Position numbers and translations under genes: made by a program | Source of the DNA: Candidatus Opimibacter skivensis | GTDB taxonomy: Bacteria > Bacteroidota > Bacteroidia > Chitinophagales > Saprospiraceae | DNA: 64,000 bases | Assembly (NCBI GenBank): GCA_016721905.1 | Contig: JADKHH010000024.1 | Span: forward strand, 1-64,000 | Direction: 5' to 3' | In this document: one piece after another, positions 1 through 7,969 of the stretch | How positions within the stretch are numbered: the first letter of the stretch is position 1 | Layout of the letters: each line of letters opens with the position of its first letter | Notes under the pieces: generated by a model | Database searches by the model: none | The model's input: the letters and a program-made list of their open reading frames with translations, nothing else | What the model was told of the DNA's origin: nothing

Positions 1-3
1 TCT

Positions 4-999
4 ATGTCAGCTCATCAACCTCTCCACGCAGCCCTCATCGGCGCCGGCCCCCTGGGTATCAATATCTACCGGCACGCTCTCAAACGGCCTGATATCATCA
101 TCAGCCAGGTCGTAGACATTGACCCATCCCTCAAAGGAAAAGATATGGGCGAACATGCCGGACGATGCCACAGGTGTTTACATATCAGATAGTCTGGAAC
201 AAGGGAAAGAAAGCTGATATAGCGATCCTCGCCACGGTTTCGGATCTGCCACGGATCGGTCCACAGTTGCTTCATTGATCAACGCCGGATTGTCCGTCGT
301 CTCTACTTGCGAAGAGCTCTTCTATCCCTGGAACAGTTCAGATGAATGGTCAAAGACGATTGATCTCGCAGCAAAAGATAAAGGAGTAGCCGTACTCGGT
401 ACCGGGGTCAATCCTGGCTTCCTGATGGATTCACTCCGCGATGCTCACGGGGATTTGCAGCCAGGTGGAAAAAATCGAAGTGCGACGTTATCAGGATGCC
501 CAGTTCAGACGTATACCATTCCAAAAGAAAATTGGGGCTGGTCTGACCTATGATGAATTTGAAAGAAGAAGGAAAATGAAGGCACGCTTAAACATGTGGG
601 TCTGTCAGAATCTATGCATTTCCTCGCTCAGCAACTTGGCTGGACGCTGGAGAAAACAGAAGATCGAATTGAACCTGTCATCGCTGACCGCACCATACAA
701 TCTGAAGCCATGACCATTGTGTCAGGCCAGGTCGCCGGTGTCCGCCAGACAGGAATAGGGTGGGTGAATGGAGAAGAAAAAATCAAACTGAGTTTCCAGG
801 CCTCCGTCGGCGAAGCTGATTCTTATGATGAAATCGAAATATTTGGCACCCCGCATATCCGCTCACGTATCATGAAGGGGGTGCATGGTGATATCGCCAC
901 ATGCGCCATCATCCTCAATGCCTGCAAGTCCATTCCCAAAGCAGCCCCGGCCTACGCACGATGGCAGATATCCCGATGATCACCAGCGTAGGTGTCTGA
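4..999 (+). pseudogene. DapB-like / 2,4-diaminopentanoate-dehydrogenase-like NAD(P)-binding protein, multiply frameshifted
   Basis: The first piece has a Rossmann start (ALIGAGPLGINIYRHAL). Later pieces carry motifs known from dihydrodipicolinate-reductase-like and 2,4-diaminopentanoate dehydrogenases: NAGLSVVSTCEELFYPW, VLGTGVNPGFLMD, RRIPFQKKIGAGLTYDEF, and a tail ending MADIPMITSV. The conserved protein has to be read through all three frames, with shifts near 150, 212, 272, 450, 590 and 960. Residues stay well conserved between the shifts, so I infer indel errors rather than decay. The start is ATG at 4 and the stop TGA at 997-999. Acylphosphatase follows 11 bp later in the same direction, probably as an operon. 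The exact substrate cannot be assigned. Confidence 0.7.
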
Positions 1000-1010
1000 T
1001 GTAATCTACT

Positions 1011-1284
1011 ATGAAAACCTATCATCTCCATATCACTGGCAAAGTACAAGGTGTTTGGTACCGCGCCTCCGCCAAAGACAAGGCACTCTCGCTTGGCCTC
1101 CAAAGGCAAGGTATGGAATGAACCAGACGGAGCCGTGGGAGCCTTGGTGCAAGGCCATGAAGATGTAGTCTCTGAATTTATTGAATGGTGCAAGGAAGTC
1201 CCATGCTCGCGGAGGTCAATGATGTGGTAGTGCATGAGCAGCCCATGACCAGGCTTACCGAGCTTCGAGATTGTAAGAAAGTGA
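1011..1284 (+). pseudogene. acyP: acylphosphatase, frameshifted
   Basis: Small cytosolic enzyme hydrolysing carboxyl-phosphate bonds of acylphosphates. The N-terminus shows the family signature GKVQGVWYRA with the phosphate-binding Arg. After a one-base shift near 1101, the second signature appears (GKVWNEPDGAVGALVQG) with the catalytic Asn. Further shifts near 1200 and 1262 are needed to reach the C-terminal FEIVRK and the TGA at 1282-1284. Restored length is about 90 residues, the usual size. As in the preceding gene, conservation is good and only the frame is broken, so sequence error is the simplest explanation. The stop codon lies inside the first unit of a GTGAG-type array. Confidence 0.75.
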
Positions 1285-1320
1285 GAAGTAAGAGGTGAGA
1301 GAGAGAAGTGAGAACCCATT
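1279..1320 (+). repeat. GTGAG-type array at a stop codon
   Basis: Degenerate short-period repeat (AAGTGAGAAGTAAGAGGTGA and on) starting at the TGA stop of the acylphosphatase and reading GTGAG in the sense direction. It belongs to a family seen after several other genes in the window. Confidence 0.6.
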
Positions 1321-1388
1321 AGAAATGGTTTATTGTTCATGGGAATGAAGTTCAAATCGAGTAAGAGAGTTATTGACAGGCCCATGGA

Positions 1389-1592
1389 GTGTAAATCATT
1401 CATCTGGTGGGACAATTGAAGCGTCCGCTTCAAACGATATATCGATCTGCAGGTTAATGAAGGCATTGATGGGCAGCCTGCCAGGAATAAATCATTCATC
1501 TGCATCCTCTTGTGTAATCTCCTCATGAGACAAGCGTCCGCTTCAAAACGATATATCGATCTGCAGGTTATTGAAGGGGCATTGATGGGCAG
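1389..1592. repeat. imperfect direct duplication with internal palindromes
   Basis: Two copies (about 1389-1476 and 1485-1592) share AAATCATTCATCTG, then AAGCGTCCGCTTCAAACGAT, the palindrome CGATATATCG, CTGCAGGTT and GCATTGATGGGCAGC. Copy spacing is roughly 100-113 bp. No gene is supported in the 1285-1901 interval; all of it is repeat-like. Confidence 0.65.
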
Positions 1593-1785
1593 CTTGTGGC
1601 TGCCATGGAATGATCATTATTGTCTCCCAGGCAGCCACAAGCTGCCTGACATTGTATATCACAAACCAGAAGACTGATATATGGATGAAGCAAAATGCTT
1701 CAAATAACATGCTTGTAGGAGTTGGACAGATATATCTGTCATCAACAGATGATCCGAATTGAAGCAAATTCTTCAAATAGCTTGC
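1589..1785. repeat. cluster of REP-like palindromes
   Basis: Contains GCAGCTTGTGGCTGCC and its near inverted copy, the palindrome GGCAGCCACAAGCTGCC (1630-1646), TGAAGCAAAATGCTTCA (1686-1702), GACAGATATATCTGTC (1725-1740) and a weaker GAAG/CTTC hairpin at 1761-1774 followed by AAATAGC. It resembles the composite elements at 17770 and 22115. Confidence 0.6.
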
Positions 1786-1839
1786 TTTGGGATGGAGACA
1801 GCATCAATAGTTAATCGTTGCTCGAAGTTGTGAAGACAA

Positions 1840-1901
1840 CTGGAAGCTGGACAGCTGAGAAGCTAAAACTGATAGCTGACGGCTGATAGCTGACAGCTGT
1901 T
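1840..1901 (-). repeat. CAGCT-type short-period array after a stop codon
   Basis: Read on the minus strand (sense of the anti-sigma gene) this is a degenerate repeat of CAGCTATCAGC and CAGCTGTCAG units beginning just after that gene's stop. A similar array follows the DUF1415 gene. Confidence 0.55.
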
Positions 1902-3226
1902 CTACCGGAAATAAAAAGTATAACTCCTCGTACAAGGATACCCACCATCCAGACAAACCCAATCAGGGACCACTCTCCAGCAGACGCTTAGCTTCATCAT
2001 CATACGTCTTGTCACGGGAGCTTTCTATGATCCGAATATCCTTGGACGCCCATCTTTGCACAGTAAATTCAAGGGTAACTTTTCTGCGCGCAGAGAGGCT
2101 CAGAAGTCAGTTGCAGTGATGATGCAACCGAAATGTAATTGTAAAAATTATGGAATGAAGACACTGGATTTAATGAGCCAGATGGTACCGGTCCTTTGTC
2201 TTTGCACCTGCGATGGCATTTGAGGCAAGGATGCTTCCAGGGTTTCATCGCCACAAGGAGATTTTCTTCCGATGGTCTGATGATCATTGATGTGTCGGCA
2301 TAACCAGGATAAGTGACTTGTAACAATGCCTCCGCTTGAGGAATATGTTAATTCAAAGCCTCCTTCAATATCTGTATAGAAGAGCTGATTACTGTAATCC
2401 ACCGCGAGCTTGGCCGACATGATTGGAGCACCGCTGTGCATCTGCGACACGTCCTAAGACACGGCTTTGCATCAAGGCAGGATTCATCTGATTGGCATAA
2501 TAGCCTTCATCTCTTGTGGCCCTGGCCAGTTCTGTTTGCGACTGACTTGCGATATCTTCATCAGCCGCTTTTAGTTCATCATCTGCATACACTGTTTTTG
2601 CAGATTCTTTGGCAGCAGGCATCGATGATGGCTGGGCAGATGGTGCAGATGGCTCTGTGATGGCAACGTCTGTTTTGGCAACTGCATCTGTGCCCGGAAC
2701 AGGCTGTGCCTTTATTTGCTTACTTTCTGGTGGTGAAGAAACTGATTTGTCATTAACCGTTGGTTGAGAAGCTGGTTCCTGAGCATCCATTATTTGAGTT
2801 TCTTCATCTCACTGGTTGTGTTGTTGTCTCCATAGCCATTCCACCGGCCAGCGAATCATGCTTTGCAAGAGAGTCAGGTTCAACGAAGACAAACAAGGTT
2901 TCATCAGAACTCTTTTCCATCCTGGTGATCACAGCATAAGTCGCAACGATCAGCAATATGCTTGCAGCGATAGCTGTGACAGTTAGATTTGGTATCAACC
3001 ATCTCCTGCGAGCACGTTTAGTTTGTTTGATTTTTGCCGCGATAGCATCGAGGTGTTCCGCATGTGCCTCATCCGGATGGGCATGGAAACCTTCCAACGC
3101 ATCAGATACAAATGGATCATCCTTTGCGATCTCCACCAGGCGTAGCCTGTCCTGCTCGGATAGGGTCCCCGAGTGCAGCTCACGCAGCCGTTCCTGTATC
3201 CACTTATAGGTCAGTTCCTGATCCAA
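1902..3226 (-). pseudogene. transmembrane anti-sigma factor with carboxypeptidase-regulatory-like and TonB-C-like domains, frameshifted
   Basis: The N-terminal 140 residues are intact: MDQELTYKWIQERLRE and a cytoplasmic anti-sigma-like helical part, then one membrane segment (IPNLTVTAIAASILLIVATY). After a shift near 2800 comes a low-complexity Pro/Ser/Lys/Ala periplasmic linker. Later frames give a carboxypeptidase-regulatory-like fold (RVLGRVADA, GAPIMSAKLAVDYSNQLFYT, DIEGGFELTY) and a tail resembling TonB C-terminal domains (FTVQRWASKDIRIIESS, DDEAKRLLESGP, ending YTFYFR). At least four frame changes are needed. The start overlaps the end of the upstream sigma gene, so the two are coupled. 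Likely role: membrane sequestration of the cognate ECF sigma factor. Confidence 0.6.
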
Positions 3227-3790
3227 GGCGTTGTGTTGTTTGTATACACTTCTTCAGGTTTCTTCTTCCATTCTGTATGTTGGATCGCACATGATCCATG
3301 CTGAGTTCGGTGATCGTGCAAATATCGGCATAGGATCTTTTTTCAAAATAAAAGATCCTGATACACACTTGCTGCTTTTCGGGCAACTGCTCAATACAAT
3401 GATGGAGCTGGTCCGCGATATCTTCCGGTACATTGAAATCAAATAAGTCATCTTCCTGATGCGCTTCACGGCCATTTTGCATAACCGGGTCGTCCAGGGA
3501 GACTGTTAAGAGATTGCTTTTCTTGCGTAGTAACTGGAGGCAATGGTTCTTGCTGACCATATAGAGCCATCCACTGAAATTGTCCACCTCATGGCCAGGA
3601 GCTTGCGGTTGAGATGCTCATAGATATCCATGACGGCATCCTGAGCAGCTTCTGGTTGTCCGAGATATTTAAGACACACACCATATACCAGCTCCATGTA
3701 GCGCAGGAACAGCGTACCCAATGCATCGCGGTCACTTCCGGTGCGAAAGCGTTCGATGAGTCTTTTATCCGGTACCTGCTGGCTGGCCAA
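3204..3790 (-). pseudogene. ECF RNA polymerase sigma factor, one frameshift
   Basis: Two pieces join into one sigma-70 family protein of about 190 residues. Region 2 is LFLRYMELVYGVCLKYLG, EAAQDAVMDIYEHL and, after the shift near 3590, FSGWLYMVSKNHCLQLLRKK. Region 4 is IEQLPEKQQVCIRIFYFEKR, SYADICTITELSMDHVRSNI, QNGRRNLKKCI. The first codon is TTG at 3790, because an in-frame TAG lies 9 bases upstream. The 3' end overlaps the start of the anti-sigma factor by 23 bp, a classic sigma/anti-sigma pair. It lies 26 bp after the cvpA stop, so the three genes probably form one transcript. Confidence 0.7.
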
Positions 3791-3816
3791 TATCTTCTAT
3801 TCGTGCGTTCGAATGA

Positions 3817-4360
3817 TTATTCGGGTGTTTCTTTCTGCTGCGCTTCCTGGATCGTTTCTTCCATCACTTCCCAGAAATGACTGAAGAGCGGTTTGAATCC
3901 TTCCACAAACGTCCGGGTTTTTAATGGTATTGTTTCAAGTGTTTTATAGGAGATGCTGGAAGTTTTTGACTTTTCGCCTATCATTTCAAACTGGTTGAGC
4001 GGCCACAGCATCATACTATAGAATAATACACCTACAATGAGCATGATGATTCCCCCGATGATTTTATCCGAACCACTCAGTTTGCCTTTCTGGAAAGAGG
4101 TATCGATTTTCTTAGCTACCCAATGGACCACAAAAATCAAAGAGACCAGAATGGCAATCGTGCCAAAGATCAGCGCAAATACTTTTCCGATGGGGAAGGT
4201 TTTTGCCAGGAATTCCATCAGCCATGGAGAAATTTTTTAGCGTAACAAGCACGGCTACAGTATAGGCGGCAACCATGACCAATGTACGGACGATCCCCTT
4301 GGTATAACCGAGCCAAAATCCAGTTAATGCAAAGACTACCAGTACTATATCAATTATCAT
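3817..4360 (-). pseudogene. cvpA: CvpA family membrane protein, one frameshift
   Basis: Inner-membrane protein of the colicin V production family. The N-terminal piece has the typical start MIIDIVLVVFALTGFWLGY, TKGIVRTLVMVAAYTVAVLV. After a shift near 4225 the second piece gives LAKTFPIGKVFALIFGTIA, two further hydrophobic segments, and a charged tail ending EEAQQKETPE. Restored length is about 180 residues with four membrane segments, as usual for the family. It is the rightmost broken gene; everything to its right is intact. Its molecular role is not firmly established in the family. Confidence 0.7.
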
Positions 4361-4541
4361 TTTATGTAATATTAAAATGTAAGTCAGGTTAAAACCTTGC
4401 CGTAAGCACCTGTATTGATTTCCGGGGCAGAGGAAAGGTCGTATAAATTTAACGTACCGCGCAGTTTGTAACCCCTCATCTTTGATAAGTTTTATATATT
4501 CGAAGCGTTAAAGGGATCATTAGGTTTAAGAGTCGCAAACC

Positions 4542-5018
4542 TTGAAATATCTAATAAGCATAACACTCATCCTTATTCTGGAAAGCGCTCACGCCCAGTC
4601 GCACGTCCAGTCCACAGGTTTACCTGCGGTATTCCTCATTGGGGAATACGAAGACAGGTACCTGGAGCTTTCAGAGCAACATCCTGATATGTTCATGACT
4701 GTGTATAAAAACAACCTGGATCAGGCTTATAAAGGATGGAGCGAACTCCTGATGGACATCGAGGATTATGCCGCTGATCTCAAGTTTGATATCAAAGGCG
4801 CCAAGTTGTGGATGAACATTTATTTCAATCCCGATGGCACCATCTCCAATCTCGCCTTCTTCCCGAAACCCAATAGCCGCAATATCCCTGAGGAGCAGTT
4901 AGTCGCTTTTTTCAAAAACTTCGTACGCCAGTACCGTTTTCTGGAGAGCTCCGATAAAGGATTCCAGCACAGCGCCAGCGCTTCATTTCCCTACGTTCTT
5001 CCACAGGACTACGCCTGA
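4542..5018 (+). CDS. secreted hypothetical protein
   Basis: 158 residues with a Sec signal peptide (KYLISITLILILESAHA, likely cleavage before QSHVQS). I see no family motif. The mature part includes PAVFLIGEYEDRYLELSEQ and KLWMNIYFNPDGTISNLAFF, which read like an alpha/beta domain similar in style to TonB-C-like energy-transducer folds, but that is only a guess. The start is TTG; no in-frame ATG occurs before the signal peptide. It is divergent from cvpA with 181 bp between them, where both promoters should lie. The product is probably periplasmic. Confidence 0.6.
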   Translation: MKYLISITLILILESAHAQSHVQSTGLPAVFLIGEYEDRYLELSEQHPDMFMTVYKNNLDQAYKGWSELLMDIEDYAADLKFDIKGAKLWMNIYFNPDGTISNLAFFPKPNSRNIPEEQLVAFFKNFVRQYRFLESSDKGFQHSASASFPYVLPQDYA

Positions 5019-5065
5019 GACGGCGAGGAATAATTAAAGTCACAGAAATACACTCTTCTGACTCT

Positions 5066-5225
5066 GCTGACCCCCTACCCCCTGAAAGGGGGCCCAGATT
5101 TAAAAAAAAATAACAAACTGGTTGTTGAAGTTAGACCTTCAATAACACATGATAATTATCTCATTGAAGGAGGGATTATAGTTATTTAATCTACCTCAAC
5201 TCCCCCTTTCAGGGGGTAGGGGGTC
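5066..5225. repeat. large inverted repeat with GGGGG-type arms
   Basis: Left arm CTGACCCCCTACCCCCTGAA (from 5066) is complementary to the right arm ending TTCAGGGGGTAGGGGGTCAG (to about 5225), with roughly 110 bp between them. Two further degraded right arms follow to about 5300, just before parE. The same arms occur at 22000-22097 and a short relative at 29006-29031. Confidence 0.75.
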
Positions 5226-5349
5226 AGAAGTATCTCCGCCCTTTTAGGTGGTAGGGGGTCAGAAGTATCTCCGCCCCCTTTCAGTGGGAGGGGTCAGAGG
5301 AATCATATTTACCTTTTCCATCATATCTTTACCTTTTATTACAACCGAA

Positions 5350-7233
5350 ATGACACAATACACCGAAGAAAACATATTAACCCTAGACTGGAAAGAACAT
5401 ATCCGGATGCGTCCGGGGATGTATATCGGCAAGTTGGGCGACGGATCAACTCCTGATGATGGCATCTATGTACTTCTGAAAGAGGTCATTGACAACTCCA
5501 TCGATGAGTATGTCATGGGGCATGGCAAGCAGATTGAAGTGGAGATCAAGGGCAAAAAAGTCACCGTACGCGACTATGGCCGCGGCATTCCTTTGGGAAA
5601 GGTCGTCGAATGCGTTTCCAAAATCAACACCGGTGGCAAGTACGATTCGAAAGCCTTCAAAAAGTCAGTGGGGCTGAATGGGGTAGGAACGAAAGCAGTC
5701 AATGCCCTGTCAGATTATTTCCTGGTACGTGCCGTTCGTGAAGGCAAATCAAAGGAAGCCACTTTTCACCAGGGTGAAATCAAAACCGAATCTAAAATCA
5801 TCAAGTCCGACGAAGACCAGGGCACCATCCTTTCTTTCGTCCCGGATGAAACGATCTTCAAAGACTTCGAATACCGCGATGAATTCGTAGAGCAACAGTT
5901 GTGGAACTATGCATGGCTCAACGCAGGACTCAGGATTAAATACAACAATAAAATCTTTCATTCAAAAGACGGACTGCTTGATCTGCTCAATCGGAAGACA
6001 TCCGGCGAAGAAGTGCGCTATCCGATCATTCATCTCAAGGGCGAAGACATAGAGATGGCCCTGACACATGGTCAGCATTACGGTGAGCAGTATTATTCGT
6101 TCGTCAACGGTCAGCACACTACACAGGGTGGTACACACCTCAATGCTTTCAAGGAAGCCATCGTCAAGACACTGCGTGATCATTTCAATAAGAACTTTGA
6201 TCCAAAAGATATACGCTCCTCGATCATCGGTGCTATCAGCGTGCGTGTTGAAGAACCCGTCTTTGAATCACAGACGAAAACAAAATTAGGATCAAACAAC
6301 ATCGCGACGGATGGACCGACGGTTCGTACGTTTATCAACGATTTTGTCACCCAGCAACTTGATAATTACCTCCACAAACATCCGGATGTAGCGAAGGAGT
6401 TGCTGAAACGCATCCAGCAATCAGAACGGGAGCGAAAGGAAATCGCCGGCATCAAGAAGCTGGCCAACCAGCGCGCCAAATCCGCAAACCTGCACAATAA
6501 AAAACTGCGCGATTGCCGCATCCACTATAATGACAACACCCGTGTTGACGAGGAGCTGAAAGACAGAAGCACCATCTTCATTACAGAAGGGGACTCTGCC
6601 TCCGGTTCATTGACCAAGGCGCGTGATGTACAGTCCCAGGCTGTGTTTTCATTGAGAGGTAAGCCCCTCAACTGTTATGGCATGACCAAGAAAGTGGTGT
6701 ATCAGAATGAAGAATTCAATCTGTTGCAACACGCCCTCAATATCGAAGACGGCCTTGAAGATCTACGCTACAATCGCGTTGTGATCGCGACGGATGCGGA
6801 TGTTGATGGTATGCACATTCGTTTGTTGCTCCTCACTTTCTTCCTTCAGTTTTTTCCTGATCTCGTGAGAGAGAATCACCTCTTTATCCTCGAGACACCG
6901 CTCTTCAGGGTGCGTGACAAACAGCAGACTTTTTATTGCTACAACGAAAAGGAAAAACAAGAAGCCATCAAGAAACTCCGTGGAAAACCCGAGATCACCC
7001 GCTTCAAAGGTCTCGGCGAAATTTCACCGGATGAGTTCGGTGCCTTTATCGGTGAGCGTATCCATCTCGAACCTGTCCTCATCAAAGACGACACCAGCAT
7101 CGACGACATCCTGGAATATTACATGGGCAAGAATACCCAGGAGCGCCAGGAGTTTATCATTGGTAATCTTCGTTTTGAAATTGATGCGAGCCAGGAGAGT
7201 ATCGTGCATGAGGTTGAAAATTTAGAAGCGTAG
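5350..7233 (+). CDS. parE: DNA topoisomerase IV subunit B (ParE)
   Basis: ATPase subunit of type II topoisomerase, which decatenates daughter chromosomes. 627 residues from ATG 5350 (MTQYTEENILTLDWKEHIRM). GHKL ATPase motifs are EVIDNSIDEYV (Mg-ATP Asn), DYGRGIPLG and GLNGVGTKAVNALS. The TOPRIM part has EGDSASGSLTKARD and DADVDGMHIRLLLL, and the C-terminal region ends with TRFKGLGEISPDEF and MGKNTQERQEFI. The wording of these motifs matches Bacteroidota ParE rather than GyrB. An in-frame extension upstream runs through the GGGGG repeat and is unlikely to be translated. The partner parC is not adjacent, which is unusual since the two genes are often neighbours. A CAGTC-type array follows the TAG stop. 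Confidence 0.9.
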   Translation: MTQYTEENILTLDWKEHIRMRPGMYIGKLGDGSTPDDGIYVLLKEVIDNSIDEYVMGHGKQIEVEIKGKKVTVRDYGRGIPLGKVVECVSKINTGGKYDSKAFKKSVGLNGVGTKAVNALSDYFLVRAVREGKSKEATFHQGEIKTESKIIKSDEDQGTILSFVPDETIFKDFEYRDEFVEQQLWNYAWLNAGLRIKYNNKIFHSKDGLLDLLNRKTSGEEVRYPIIHLKGEDIEMALTHGQHYGEQYYSFVNGQHTTQGGTHLNAFKEAIVKTLRDHFNKNFDPKDIRSSIIGAISVRVEEPVFESQTKTKLGSNNIATDGPTVRTFINDFVTQQLDNYLHKHPDVAKELLKRIQQSERERKEIAGIKKLANQRAKSANLHNKKLRDCRIHYNDNTRVDEELKDRSTIFITEGDSASGSLTKARDVQSQAVFSLRGKPLNCYGMTKKVVYQNEEFNLLQHALNIEDGLEDLRYNRVVIATDADVDGMHIRLLLLTFFLQFFPDLVRENHLFILETPLFRVRDKQQTFYCYNEKEKQEAIKKLRGKPEITRFKGLGEISPDEFGAFIGERIHLEPVLIKDDTSIDDILEYYMGKNTQERQEFIIGNLRFEIDASQESIVHEVENLEA

Positions 7234-7969
7234 CATTTCAGTCGGCAGTCTTCAGTTGGCAGTCCTCAGTTAGCAGTCTTCGGTCGGCAGTCCTCAGGCG
7301 GCAGTTGCAGCGGGAAAGGTGGGTTGAAATTATTCAGGAAATCAATTTTTAGCCAAAAGTGCATGGTGGTTGCATGCTGTTGAAAACAGCTTACGTGATA
7401 TTACCATGACCAAGCTTTTTATGATCTGTCATACGCGGGCGCAGGCACAGCCAACGCCCATGAGGCCGGGCCTCATTAATTTCAATATTTAAAAAATCAC
7501 CTTGAATCGGCACCAGACTGTGATCCAAAATTGTTTGAGCCGCGAAAACGAAATCATCTCGAATAGGCACCCATCATGTCGCGCTATATTGTCTGAGCTG
7601 CGAGGAAGGCTTTATTGAAATCATTTCGGTAAGCAGGGACTGTCGCTCAAAACTGTTCGAACAGCGCGGTGTTCTGTTTAGGGTACAACAAGTCGCATGG
7701 GCAATGACAGTTATGAAAACAGAAACCTGAAAAGCGTACAAGCGCAGCACATCAGAAAGCCAAGCTAATGAACAAAATGTAAAGTGAGTTTTTTGAGCGA
7801 CGAGGTTTTTGGTTCTTTTTTCCGGAAAAAAAGAACACGAATCCCCTGACGTATTGTCAGCCCTTTCGGCTGAAAAACAGCCAAATGGCAGTATTCCGGT
7901 CAATGGAATGATAATTGACCTCCAAAAACGTTATAAAACCATACTTTTCCGAAATTATCGACACATAAT
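7234..7969. other. gene-free interval between parE and lon with repeats and a hairpin
   Basis: No credible gene. 7238-7310 is a short-period array of CAGTC and TCAGT units after the parE stop. About 7501-7680 holds three loosely similar segments containing TTGTTTGAGCCGCGA, TTGTCTGAGCTGCGAGG and CTGTTCGAACAGCGCGG. A hairpin, GTTCTTTTTTCC against GGAAAAAAAGAAC (7812-7836), could act as a terminator. The lon promoter must lie near the 3' end of the interval, but no clear -7 box was found. Confidence 0.5.

Noticed and set aside
4..999. Reading the DapB-like gene as a true pseudogene under decay
   Set aside because: Motifs are intact between shifts and unrelated neighbouring genes show the same damage, so sequencing or assembly error is the better explanation.
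915..1526. 203-residue minus-strand reading frame across the acylphosphatase region
   Set aside because: Antisense to a gene with clear acylphosphatase motifs, no family features, and overlaps repeat arrays.
7574..7903. 109-residue minus-strand frame between parE and lon
   Set aside because: Composition is biased, no motif or start context, and it overlaps a hairpin and repeated segments.
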